A stretch of DNA of 64,000 nt, taken from the NCBI RefSeq assembly GCF_026339935.1, contig NZ_JAPEPX010000002.1, positions 1 to 64,000 of the forward strand. The letters are read 5' to 3'. Positions 24,761 through 34,100 of this stretch are shown in pieces. Source of the DNA: Streptomyces sp. NBC_01551 (GTDB lineage Bacteria > Actinomycetota > Actinomycetes > Streptomycetales > Streptomycetaceae). Position numbers and translations under genes: made by a program. Within the stretch, counting starts at the first letter, position 1; each line of letters opens with the position of its first letter. Under the pieces are notes generated by a model, which saw only the letters and a program-made list of their open reading frames with translations, ran no database searches and had not been told where the DNA came from.

Positions 24761-25294
24761 TCAGGAACTCGACAAGCCCGTGTCGATGACGATCATCTTC
24801 TCCAGCGCGTACCTGTCCAGGTCCGGATGGTGCTCTTGCCGGCCTGCGCGGATGCGGTGGAAGCGGAAGGTCCCGTTGGTGGTACTCGCGCTGACGATGC
24901 ATCGGATCTGGAGTGGAGGTTCGGCTGAACGGCCGAGATGGCAGACGTGCAAGGCCAGCGTGAGGCCCTGGGCCAGCAGTAGCCTCTGATCGGCCTCGGC
25001 GATGACGGGCTCGCCGTCATCCAGGACGTCGACGGTCACGGGCACGAAATCCTCAAGGTGGAAGCTGTTGACGCTGCACTCCCACGCGGTGAGGTCGATG
25101 AAGCCTCCGGGTCCGGTGTCGGGCAGGTGACGGACGGTATCGGTCAGCACCACGGCGTCCCCGTGGAGAGCGATGCCGTTGGCTGTGAGATCACGGAGGC
25201 CAGCTGTCAGTCCCTGTGGTGGCTGTGTCGGTGCGAGTCCTGTCCATGCGCCGAGGAGGGCCGCCGCCGCGTCGTTCATCTGCACTGTAAGCAC
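24761..25294 (-). CDS. hypothetical protein, 177 aa
   Basis: GTG 25294, with an in-frame ATG at 25279 as the more ordinary start. The protein is acidic with a helical opening (MNDAAAALLGAWTGLAP) and then mainly beta strands (GIALHGDAVVLTDTV, FIDLTAWECSVNSFHLEDFV, LQIRCIVSASTTNGTFRFHR). It ends KMIVIDTGLSSS. The mixed strand pattern suggests a single soluble beta-rich domain. No motif identifies a family. It lies alone between the MITE-like element and recombinase relics, which suggests a passenger gene. Confidence 0.6.
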   Translation of the reverse strand: MLTVQMNDAAAALLGAWTGLAPTQPPQGLTAGLRDLTANGIALHGDAVVLTDTVRHLPDTGPGGFIDLTAWECSVNSFHLEDFVPVTVDVLDDGEPVIAEADQRLLLAQGLTLALHVCHLGRSAEPPLQIRCIVSASTTNGTFRFHRIRAGRQEHHPDLDRYALEKMIVIDTGLSSS

Positions 25295-25375
25295 GTGGGC
25301 AAGAATCCCTCAGGGGCTCAGGAGGACGGGAAGCAGGGCCGCTTCCATGGTCTTGGTACTGGTGGGCTCGCCTGT

Positions 25376-26080
25376 TCAGCCCCCGTCAGTTCGCCGTGCC
25401 GTCCAGCCGGATGGTGACCGTAGGTGGTCGCCTGCGGCGTATCGGCTCCACGTCCCGCCGGTCTCCCTGAGGAGGCGGCCGGTGGCCTTGTCGTGGCAGC
25501 CCAGAACGACCGCGACGACGGGGGCAGGCAGCTCAAAGAATTGCTGTCGAATGGCGGCGCCGCGGGCAGCGGCGACCGGGACACCGATCTCGCGCAAGAG
25601 GGCGGACAGGTGGTCGGGCCGGGCAGGCTGGCCTGCCCGGCGGCCGGGGAAGAGCCAGCGCGGTGCCTGGTTGGTGGCGGTGTTCATGTTGTCGCGGTCT
25701 GCGATGTACTCCAGCAGCAGGGATGCCACTGGTGCAGGGACGGGTGAGGCGGGTTCCCCGAGCCGTAGAAGCATTGCTTCTCCGTCGTTGAGCACGTCGT
25801 CGGCCGTCAGCTGGACGATGCGGGTGACGGGTTGCGCGTAGAGAAGAACGATGACGCCGGCGACACGAAGACGCATCGGCGTGTCTGCGTCGGTCAGCAG
25901 GCGGCCGAGCGCGTCCAGGCGCTCGTCTCGCCCAGTGCGGCTCGTCGGGAGACGTTCATCACGGGGATGGAGAGCAAACGCCGGCACTGGCGGCTCTGCA
26001 TGGCCCAGTTGAGGAAGGCTCTGAGGCAGTTGCGGCTGTGCTCGCTGTTCTCGGCGTACCAGGCGTCGATGTCGCTCTGG
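25376..26080 (-). pseudogene. tyrosine integrase relic, frameshifted
   Basis: On the minus strand one frame has the core-binding helices (SDIDAWYAENSEHSRNCLRA, FLNWAMQSRQCRRLL, about 26060-25960) and another continues with LDALGRLLTDADTPMRLRVA, GVIVLLYAQPVTRIVQLTAD and a C-terminal part (VVAVVLGCHDKATGRLL) typical of Streptomyces integrases. At least one frameshift separates them near 25930, and the N-terminus is replaced by a serine recombinase piece. Not a functional gene as it stands. Confidence 0.7.
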
Positions 26081-26607
26081 CCGCCGGCCTTCCCGGTACG
26101 CGGTGCGTACGGCGTCGGTCTTGTCGGCCGGGACGGCGGGGCGGCGCCCGCCCTTGTTGCCCTTGCCTCCGCAGCCCGCAGTCCGCAGCCCGTCGTAGGT
26201 CAGCTCGCGCTGGAGGTCGCGCTGGAGTTCGCCGGCGGCGGCGAGGGTCTGCACCATGAACGTCACGGTGGACAGCAGCTCTCCGGTGCGCGGGTGGCGG
26301 GCCGTGAGGTCCATCGCGGAGAACGCGCCGTCGTGGATGCGCAGGGCGAGGCGGTCGCGGTGCAGGACGTCGAGCACGTCGAGAATGTGCCGGTGCCGCG
26401 CACCAGGCGAAACATCTCGGAGATGTGCACGGTGTCACCCGGCCGCGCGTACGTCAGCAGCACGCCGAACTTCGGGCGCTCCAGCGGGTGGAGGCGGCTG
26501 GAGATGCCGGCCTGCTCCTCGAAGACGACCGGGTCCTCGATCCCGGCTTCGTCCAGGACGAGGTTCTGACGGTCGGTCGACACCCGCTTGTCGACCAGGT
26601 TGGCCAT
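26081..26607 (-). pseudogene. serine recombinase (resolvase) N-terminal relic
   Basis: ATG 26607 starts MANLVDKRVSTDRQNLVLDE, with the catalytic Ser in RVSTDRQ and the resolvase segment FGVLLTYARPGDTVHISEMF. After about 70 codons a frameshift near 26390 moves the homology to the next frame (FSAMDLTARHPRTGELLSTV, TFMVQTLAAAGELQRDLQRE, GRRPAVPADKTDAVRTAYRE). It then joins directly to a tyrosine-integrase relic, so the helix-turn-helix end is lost. Confidence 0.75.
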
Positions 26608-26786
26608 GCCGCTCCCCGTGATGGTGGTCGCATTCGACCCTAGCTGTCAGCAAACCCTGTCATCAGCCGTCATCGGATCTGATTGGATCGGCGACGCCAC
26701 GTCGGGGCCGCGTCGCCGTTGGGGCACGCGATCTTGCTACGACTGCGGCGAGTTCTGCGGCACCACCCGCTGCTAGCCTGCGGTCC

Positions 26787-28037
26787 ATGATCAAGGGCGG
26801 CTCGGCAGGCCGAATAGGCCGCATGGCGGGGGACAGCAGGCCGGAGCGCGTGCTGGTCGCCGCCAGTTTCGTAAACCGGGTCGGCAACGGTCTGTTCAAC
26901 GCGGCGTCGGCGCTGTATTTCACCTTGGTCGTGGGTCTGCCCGCAGTGCAGGTCGGTGCCGCGCTCACCATTGCCGGAGTGATCGGCCTGTGCGCGGGGA
27001 TACCCGGCGGGCATCTCGCCGACCGGCGCGGCGCGCGCACGATCATGATGCTGGCCCTCGCGGTCCAAGCGGTGTCAATGGCGGCCCTCGTCCTCGTCGA
27101 GAGCTGGACCGCGCTCACGATCATCGCGACGGTCGACCAGATCGCCGCGGCGGTCGGTGGGGCGGCCTGGGGCGCTCTGGTGGTCCGGGTCGGGGGTGAT
27201 CGCCCGGCCATGTTTCGGGCGAAGCTGCGCACCTTCGTCAACCTGGGCGTCGTCCTGGGAACGGTGGGCGCCGGGCTGGCGCTGGCCGCGAACACCCGCG
27301 GCGCCTATGTCACGCTGATCCTCGGCAACGCGGCGAGCTTCGCCCTGTGTGCTGCGCTGTTGCTCCTGCTACCTCGCTACCCGGTGCTGGCGGCACCGCC
27401 GCAGCAGCGCCGCTGGCTCGCTTTCGCGGACCGTCCGTTCCTGACGTTCACCGCCCTCTACGGGGCCATGGGACTGCAGTACCCGGTGGTTTCCCTGCTC
27501 CTGCCGATCTGGATCTCCGAGCACACCGAAGCGCCGCGCTGGACTGTGGCCGCGCTGTTCGCCGTCAATTCCGCCTTCTGCGTGCTGATGCAGACCAGGA
27601 TCGGCTCGCGTATCGAGACCCCGCACGACGGCGGCAGGGCGTTTCGCACTGCGGGGCTGCTCTTCCTCGTCAGCTGCCCGATGATGGCGCTGGCGGCGTA
27701 CGCCCCTGTCTGGGCCGCGGCGGGACTGGTCCTGGCAGCGATCTTCGTCCACAGCCTGGGAGAAGTCTGGGAGTCCTCGGCGTGCTTTGCCCTGGGCTTC
27801 GGTCTTGCCCCCGACCACGCCCAGGGTCAATACCAGGGTGTCCTCGGTCTCGGCTTCAGCGCGGGTCAGGCTCTTGCCCCCGCGATCCTCACCACGGTGG
27901 TGCTTGGTCTCGGCACGGCAGGCTGGCTGCTGCTGGCGTTGTTCTTCGCGGCGCTGGGTGCTGTCGGCCCATCTCTTGCCCGCTGGGGTATGCGGACCCG
28001 GCCGCAGCCGGACGTTGCTGCGAAAGCGACGCGATGA
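26787..28037 (+). CDS. MFS transporter
   Basis: 416 residues from ATG 26787; a second ATG at 26823 (MAGDSRPERVL) is a possible later start. Twelve membrane segments are predicted. Helices 1-2 read FVNRVGNGLFNAASALYFTL, and the loop after helix 2 has the MFS motif IPGGHLADRRGARTIM (G-x-x-x-D-R-x-G-x-R). The second half repeats with LLPIWISEHTEAPRWTVAAL. The set of motifs fits the DHA-like exporter branch; the substrate cannot be told. Monocistronic; its neighbours are recombinase and Tn3 relics, so it may have arrived with a mobile element. Confidence 0.88.
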   Translation: MIKGGSAGRIGRMAGDSRPERVLVAASFVNRVGNGLFNAASALYFTLVVGLPAVQVGAALTIAGVIGLCAGIPGGHLADRRGARTIMMLALAVQAVSMAALVLVESWTALTIIATVDQIAAAVGGAAWGALVVRVGGDRPAMFRAKLRTFVNLGVVLGTVGAGLALAANTRGAYVTLILGNAASFALCAALLLLLPRYPVLAAPPQQRRWLAFADRPFLTFTALYGAMGLQYPVVSLLLPIWISEHTEAPRWTVAALFAVNSAFCVLMQTRIGSRIETPHDGGRAFRTAGLLFLVSCPMMALAAYAPVWAAAGLVLAAIFVHSLGEVWESSACFALGFGLAPDHAQGQYQGVLGLGFSAGQALAPAILTTVVLGLGTAGWLLLALFFAALGAVGPSLARWGMRTRPQPDVAAKATR

Positions 28038-28133
28038 TCAGGGAGTAGGTACCGGAAGTCTTCCGCGTGGCGTGGAACGGTGGGCGTGCGTGTGCATCGC
28101 GCTGCCGCTGGAGTAGCGGCATGGCACGGGTGG

Positions 28134-28691
28134 TCAGGCCGCCGGGCCGTAGCCGTCCGCGTCGGGGCCATCGCCGCGCAGCGGACTGAAGTCGACGTCC
28201 AGATGCGGGTCGTACGCCTCGGGCTGGATGCCGAGTTCGTGGGTGGAGTACTCGCCGAAGCGGCGGATGTGCTCGGTCAGGTACGGCGAGATGTGGGCCA
28301 GGTCCTCGCGCGGTCTTCTCCTGCTCGACGGGGTCGTTGTCGGTGATGACGCCGCCGTTGCCGAAGCCGATCCACTGGGAGAAGCCGTTGAACGCCTCGA
28401 CCTTGTTCGTGGCCGCGGTGACCCGCCGACGCAGCGGGGCATCCGAGAGTCCCGGGCGGCCTGGACGGGACTGTCGGCGTCGATGTGCTGGAGCACGGTG
28501 CGGTAGTTCCCGATCAACGCCTCAACGATGGCCTGCTGTTGCTCCCGGATGCTCTCCTGCTCCGCCTTGGCCCGCTTGACCTGCGCGAGCCGCTTCACCA
28601 GGTTCCAGTCCCGAAGCCCAGGCGCGTCCGCGGCGTCCGCCTCACCGGTGAAGTCGGTGATCTTCCCCGATGCGAAGCCGGTCAGCCACAT
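28134..28691 (-). pseudogene. Tn3-family transposase C-terminal relic
   Basis: The minus strand encodes pieces of the Tn3 DDE transposase: in one frame LRRRVTAATNKVEAFNGFSQ and WIGFGNGGVITDNDP (about 28440-28330), in another EDLAHISPYLTEHIRRFGEY and STHELGIQPEAYDPHLDVDF (to 28137). The region between N-D-P-V-E-Q-E-K and the closing segment is deleted and frameshifted. The upstream piece (WNLVKRLAQVKRAKAEQESI) is coding-like but not assigned. The element is dead. Confidence 0.65.
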
Positions 28692-28847
28692 CCCGGTCTC
28701 GCCGAGCTCGTCCGGTGAAGCCCGGCAGCTCCAGCCCGGCTTCGACGACCGCGGATACGCGGTCCTCTCGATCGTGACGGCGGACCCGCTCAGGCGCTCA
28801 AGATCATCCCGTGGCGGGTTTCTGGCGCATCTGGGTCATATCCCAAA

Positions 28848-28943
28848 GTGGCGAACCAGCAGCTGTGGGACACCGTGCACGGGCTGCTGAGCGTTGGGCA
28901 GCGGGCGGTGCTGGACTCGCTGCTGACGGAACCGGGGTGTTGA
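28848..28943 (+). pseudogene. Tn3 transposase N-terminal (DUF4158-like) scrap
   Basis: The plus strand reads NQQLWDTVHGLLSVGQRAVL and DSLLTEP before a stop, resembling the opening of Tn3-family transposases. It is opposite in direction to the C-terminal relic, so a rearranged element or a second copy is implied. It abuts the toxin fragment. Confidence 0.4.
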
Positions 28944-29070
28944 GGATGGCCTCTTCTGCATGGCCTGGACCCTGGCTGACGTTTGCCATCACCGTTTCCG
29001 CCAGAACCGGCTTGGGGCCAGCCAAGACGTAGCCTGACGGGCCCCACACCAACTTTTGGAATACTTCACC
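28936..29070 (-). pseudogene. deaminase-type toxin fragment
   Basis: The minus strand reads GEVFQKLVWGPSGYVLAG, then PKPVLAETVMANVSQGPG and HAEEAILN. H-A-E is the zinc-binding and catalytic signature of the nucleic-acid deaminase fold used by polymorphic toxins, and the surrounding residues resemble such toxins. The homology stops right after HAEEAILN where the Tn3 scrap begins, so the Cys-Cys half is gone. It is probably a displaced tail of the Rhs locus upstream. Confidence 0.5.
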
Positions 29071-29208
29071 TAATTGCCAACACCAGGCTCCGAACGAGGT
29101 CCATCACGCCTGGCAGTCGCAACTTCCGCTATTAATCCGCAGCAGGTCTTGGCGTAACCCAAAATCGTTCAGTCGAGCCGTCGTGAGAACCTCGGAGTAG
29201 AGGTGACA
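29071..29208. other. intergenic piece of the toxin island
   Basis: Lower GC than the surroundings, with several stops in all frames. No gene is visible between the deaminase fragment and the 62-residue gene. Confidence 0.3.
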
Positions 29209-29397
29209 CTACCTGGGACGCCTGGCGTCTTCTTCGTTCCATACCGAGATCACGTGCCCCTCGCCATATTGCTCGACGACCATTGCCGTTGCTTCACTCG
29301 GCGACGAAGCCATCAGCCGCAATTGGATTTCCGGCTGGCCAGCGATCTGAATAAAGCCGACATATTCACGCTTCGGCTCTCCTGACTCGGTGCTCAT
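29209..29397 (-). CDS. small acidic protein, candidate immunity protein, 62 aa
   Basis: ATG 29397 (MSTESGEPKREYVGFIQIAG) with a purine-rich GGGAGA a few bases upstream. Short strand-strand-helix-strand layout (YVGFIQIAG, IQLRLMASS, PSEATAMVVEQYGEG, HVISVWNEE). It is the first gene after the orphan toxin tail on the same strand, 15 bases away, which is where immunity genes sit in polymorphic toxin loci. Nothing else supports that role. Lower GC than neighbours, like the toxin tails. Confidence 0.55.
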   Translation of the reverse strand: MSTESGEPKREYVGFIQIAGQPEIQLRLMASSPSEATAMVVEQYGEGHVISVWNEEDARRPR

Positions 29398-29412
29398 AAA
29401 CGTCTCCCTGGC

Positions 29413-29874
29413 TTATCTGTAGGTTTTGAGGCAAATAGCGCTGTGACAGAACGCTCCGACAACAGTCCCTGGGCTTTCCAGAACTCGACTCATCGCCTCC
29501 GACGACATGGACGGGACATCGTGAATCGTGACACCAGAGAGTCGCCCAAAACGACCAACATCTTCAACGTAAAAGCTGGATTCCGGAGTCATGACGCCAG
29601 CACTATCGCCATGGGTTCCAGTGAGGATATGGACGTCATCTCCACGCTTAACGCCGTCCCTCACGATGCCGACCAAGTCTTCCTGCGTAATAGTTCGGTT
29701 TGAGGTAAAAACTCTCCCACCGGCCGCATTGCTGTCTTCTAGCCAGGGTGCCGACGGTGCCCTTGGTGCGGACCATCCAGGAACAGGCCCAACATCCCTG
29801 TTGTTCGCGGCTGAAAGAAGTTTAGCGCCTCCCCCACAATTGTGGACGAGAACTGGGGTGGCTCCTGCGAGCAC
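29413..29874 (-). CDS. orphan toxin tail with Hint-end linker
   Basis: The frame opens with the same stretch that ends the Hint domain of the main Rhs protein (YYVLAGATPVLVHNCG), then has a different C-terminal domain of about 135 residues. That domain contains DDVHILTGTHGDSAG with a His-Gly pair and, 45 residues later, VVGAFCHSAICL with a Cys; a His-(Gly) strand followed by a Cys strand is the layout of caspase-like (CHAT, C14) peptidases. No ordinary start or RBS is present, as expected for an orphan tail that is expressed only after recombination into the main gene. A 62-residue candidate immunity gene follows. The caspase-like reading is inference. Confidence 0.6.
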   Translation of the reverse strand: MLAGATPVLVHNCGGGAKLLSAANNRDVGPVPGWSAPRAPSAPWLEDSNAAGGRVFTSNRTITQEDLVGIVRDGVKRGDDVHILTGTHGDSAGVMTPESSFYVEDVGRFGRLSGVTIHDVPSMSSEAMSRVLESPGTVVGAFCHSAICLKTYR

Positions 29875-30035
29875 ATAGTACGTGTGCGTGCCGAGGTGCC
29901 GTCATCTGCGTTTTCGCAGGTCAGCGGAATTCGGCCAGTCCGTGAGCGTGCGTGGAAGTGCTGTGTTGTGCGCCCCTGTTGCCGTCGGCGTTGCCGTCAG
30001 ACGGCTATCCCCAGCGAGTGCAGCCGCTCCCTCAA

Positions 30036-30423
30036 GGAACGCCGCGAACATCAGGAAGGAGAGCGTGAGGCGGCAGGGGTGGGTTGGACGGACGTCGACC
30101 TGGTCTTCAGCACATCAACTGGTGGACCACTCGACCCCGCCAACCTCACCCGCAGCTTCCGCGGCCTCCTCAACCAGGCAGGGCTCCGCCGTATCCGCTT
30201 CCACGACCTCCGGCATTCAACCGCCACGCTCCTACTGGAGCAGGGCGTCGATCTCGTCGTGATCAAAGAACTCCTCGGCCACGCCCACATCGGCGTCACC
30301 GCCGGCGTCTACGCCCACGTAAGACTCCGCCTCCAACGACAAGCCGTCGACACCCTCAACAACGCGCTCAATGCCGAGAACGACGGCACTGACGGCCCAC
30401 CTTCTGTCGCGAGCGTCCACTGA
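30036..30423 (+). pseudogene. tyrosine integrase C-terminal fragment
   Basis: The frame reads VFSTSTGGPLDPANLTRSFR, then HDLRHSTATLLLEQGVDLVV, IKELLGHAHIGVTAGVYAHV, with the catalytic H-x-L-R-H, G-H and Tyr all present. The N-terminal two thirds, including the first Arg and the core-binding domain, are missing. It lies opposite in direction between the orphan toxin tail and the main Rhs locus, so it marks an insertion that separated them. Confidence 0.8.
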
Positions 30424-30434
30424 CGTTGCCGTCA

Positions 30435-30466
30435 AAGCCCCGCCAGCGTCCTTGCTGGCGAGGCTT
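30435..30466. terminator. bidirectional hairpin terminator
   Basis: AAGCCCCGCCAGC and GCTGGCGAGGCTT form a stem with one mismatch region around a 6-base loop. It lies between the ends of the integrase fragment (plus) and the immunity gene (minus), so it can stop both. Confidence 0.6.
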
Positions 30467-30484
30467 CGATGATTCAGCGCGCCA

Positions 30485-31120
30485 CTAGAGTTCCCAGTTG
30501 CGAAGCTCGGCTACCTCCTCGATGGAGGGCATAAGCCTTGCACCGAATTCGGTCGCTGATGCCTGGATTGGAGTCAGAGCCGAGGAGAGATCCAGACCCA
30601 AGCTGAAATTCGTTGCCCCCCGAGCGAGAAGGTCAATGACTTCACGCTCTGCGTCAATCTCCATCTGGACGAGGGGCCCCGGCGCAGGAGACGGATCTCC
30701 GTACCTCACAATCACAGGCTTCTCTCCTCCCAGCTTGAAGTCGAGCATGGAGAGTAGTGACCTAATGGCGTTGATGGACATCTCCGCCTTGGCCGCAGAT
30801 GGCCTCAATGAAACCGCGAGGGCGTTTCCAACCAACGCCACAGACTGGGCCGCATAGAACTCGGGTCGAGACGAATCATCCTCGTCATCCTGAGATTCCA
30901 TATCCAGCTTATCCAGGGCCTCTGCGCACTCATCCTGCACGGAATTTCCGGCAGCTGCCGCCCAGGCGAGCCCGAGCGAGGCATCGACCCACTCAATCTG
31001 CTCCGATCGGCCGAGGGCTCGGCAGAAGGCAGCACCTCGCTCCGCCGCTGCGGCACAGATCAGCACCAGTTCAGGATCCGAAACGTTCGAAATTGCTTGT
31101 AGTTCCGGCGCAATCTCCAT
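30485..31120 (-). CDS. candidate immunity protein of the Rhs deaminase toxin
   Basis: ATG 31120, six bases after the toxin gene's stop; 211 residues. All-helical by pattern (EIAPELQAISNVSDPELVLI, AAAERGAAFCRALG, EWVDASLGLAWAAAAG, and a long acidic stretch ESQDDEDDSS). No membrane span or catalytic motif is visible. Tight coupling on the same strand immediately behind the toxin C-terminus is the usual position of the cognate immunity gene, which blocks the deaminase in the producing cell. GC is lower than that of the Rhs body, matching the toxin tail. Confidence 0.65.
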   Translation of the reverse strand: MEIAPELQAISNVSDPELVLICAAAAERGAAFCRALGRSEQIEWVDASLGLAWAAAAGNSVQDECAEALDKLDMESQDDEDDSSRPEFYAAQSVALVGNALAVSLRPSAAKAEMSINAIRSLLSMLDFKLGGEKPVIVRYGDPSPAPGPLVQMEIDAEREVIDLLARGATNFSLGLDLSSALTPIQASATEFGARLMPSIEEVAELRNWEL

Positions 31121-31126
31121 GTCCCT

Positions 31127-34100
31127 CTAGCCTCCAGTAGCCCAGAAGATTGTGAACGGTGAGTTCTGTGCAGCATGGCCACGCATCCCCGCACCACCCA
31201 CTGTTACCCCACGGACGTTCAACATGGGGGAGCAGATGCTGACACAGAAATTCCTCGACGCTGCACCGAACACGGCATGCTCATTGGGCCCCAAGCTGCT
31301 AAGAATCCCTTGCTCGGCATGCCCAGCAGCCTGCACGAACTCTTCTCCTGGCCGGAGTGTCCACCCGGAAGGCATGGCACCATCTCCGTTGATTCCAATG
31401 CGATTGACGAATGTCTTCGTTTTCGAGTTAAAGACACCGATTACCGCTGTGGTGCCCTTCACGTCCGCCATGAAGTAATCGCTGCGAGATGCTTGCAGTT
31501 CTTCCGCACGACCGAGCGCGAGCATTGCATCGTCTTCACTTGCAACCCCAGGGCCACAGTTGTGTACCAGGACCGGCGTGGCACCCGCCAGCACATAGTA
31601 CGTGTGGAGTTCGGCGATGGTGAGGTTGTGAACAGCTGCCTGAAGGGTTGTCCAGCGACGGATTGCCGTGACCTGGACGTGGGTGCCGGCGCTGGTCTGG
31701 AGCCATTGGCCTGGCTGGAGGTCGGTGGCGTCCACCCATGTGGAAATGTCGGCAGCCCAGAAGGGGTGCTTGTCAGTGGCCGTGATGACGTCGGTGCCGG
31801 AACCGTCGGCGCCGTCAGTGTCCACCGTGATCTCGACGAGGTTTTTGGAACCTGCGCCGAGGATGGTCGCGGTCACGTCTTCGGCGGCCGTCTCGCCGGT
31901 CTCGGGATCCGTGGCGAGGATCTTGTCGCCCGGCTCAAGGTCTTCGATCGGTTTGGTCGAACCGTCGGCCATGAGGACGAGAGTGCCCGGGATGAAGCTG
32001 TTGGGAGTGGGGCATGATCCGGCCTTGGAGAACAGCTTGCCCAGACCCTTGCCCCCTGCCTTGCCCAAGGCTGTGACCGCGGGCGCCGCCGCCGCTCCCA
32101 TGACTCCGCCGACGCCTCCGGTGACCGCTCCCAGGCCCATGTCCTTCAGCACACCCGTGGTGCTGTGGTCGGCCTTCGGGTTCATGGCGTTGCCGACTGC
32201 CGAGCCTGCGGCTCCGGCGATCGCCCCGCAGCCGGCTGCCGCTGCGAAGCCGACGCCTCCTGTGGCGAGACCGGCCGCACCTGCGGCTGAAACGCATACG
32301 CCTCCGACGATGATCTCGGTGCCGATCGTTACGATCGCCACCTTGTTCTCGTGCCAGAAGGCCTTGCCCTTCTTGACCGTCTTGTTCAGGTTGCACTTGG
32401 AGAAGAAGCCGCAGTCCTTGGCCGGCTTGCTCTTCCCGCCCTTGCCTGAGGTGCTGTTCTTTCCGGGCGGTGGTGGGTTGTAGTCGTTGTCCAGGCTGCT
32501 GCGCTCGTCACTGCCACCGCCTGAGCCGAGGGGGTCCTCCTCATAGAGGGTTCCGCCGTTCGCGGTGCAACTCGAGTGGTACGCACAGTTGTCGGCCTTG
32601 AGACCGCTTGGGTCGGAGCCGGTGATCGGGTTGCCGTTGGCGTACGTGTACCCGTTCATCTGGATCGGATCGGTGATGTCGATCACCGGGTCGACGGAGA
32701 TGAAGCGCCCGGTGGTGGGCTCGTACTCGCGGGCGCCGATGTGAGTCAGGCTCGTGTCGGAATCGTCGACGCCGGTGCCGAGGAAGGTGCGGCTGCCCGG
32801 CCAGTCTGCGGGCTGGGCGCCGCGCGGATTTCCGTAGGGGTCGGATTTGCGGCGGGTTACGCCTTGTCCTGCCGCCAGGTCCACCGTGGTGGTGGCCGTG
32901 TTGTGGTGGTCGGTGAGCAGGACCGCCAAGTTGTGGCCTTCGGACCTGCCATTGGTCTGACGAACCGTAGTGGGGCTGCCCGAGCTGCCGTAGTAGCGGA
33001 CGGCATCGATGGCCTGGCCGGCCTTGTTGACGGTGATCTCTGCTTCGCCGAGGTACAGGGTGCGTGCGCTGCCGGTTTCCTCGATCAGCCGGTTGCCGTC
33101 GGCGTCGTAGATGTAGCTGGTGGTGGCGTCAAAGGTCCACTGCTGATTGGCGCCGGTGCTGCAGGCGTACACGAGCAGATCGGTTCCGCTTGCGTCGTTG
33201 CTGTGGGGGACGTCGATGCAGGCATTGGTGGCCGGGTTGTAGAGAGACTTGTCGCCGGGCCGGTAGATGAACTTCTGCTTGTCGCTGCCGTCGCAGGTGG
33301 TGATGCGAGCCTCACCGTTCTGGGCGGTGAGGCACTTGCCGAGGGCCTGGACGGTTTCACCGGTCAGGCGCCACTGCTGGGCTTTGGTCTCGTTGCACGG
33401 CCACAGCTGGACCCGGGTGCCGTCGGCCGAGTTGCCTCCGTCGACATCGAGGCACTTGCCCGACAGGCCCTTGACCGCGACGGCTCCGATGCCTGGACTG
33501 GAGGCGGAGGTGATCTTGTTGCGCCGGTCCCAGTTCAGGATCTGGGTGTCGCCGTCGATGCGCCGACTCTTGGTGTTTCCTGACGCGTCGTACTCGTAGG
33601 TGGAGACCGAGTCGATCGTGGAGCCCGGCTTCTTGGTGGTCTTCGCGGCCTTGGTCAAGGCATGGGGCTGGATGGTGGTCGTCGGCCGGGTGCCGTTTCC
33701 GGCGACCGTCACGCCGTAGCTGTACGTGGTGACGTCGTCCAGGGCCGCGTCGGAGAGATCGTGGTTGATGAGTTTGGTGCGGTTGCCGATCGCGTCGAAC
33801 TGATATTCCTGCCAGAAGCCGTCACCGTCCGGGCCCGGTGTGACGTCAGCCAGGCTGGGGCCCGAGCAGGCCTCGGTCTTCCCTGTCCAGGCCTGCGTGA
33901 GCCGGCCCATCGGGTCGTACGCGTAGCACTGGCGGTCGGTGCGGCCGCCGGGCTGCGAGTCCGCAACCGAGGTGATGTTCCCCGCGGCGTCGTAGGTGTA
34001 GGAGACGTCGCTGATGCGGTGGGAGTTGGCCGTCTCCCGGTCGTTGATCGACTGGTTGATCCGGCCGGTGTTCGGGTCATACAGGTTGGTGGTCCACACT

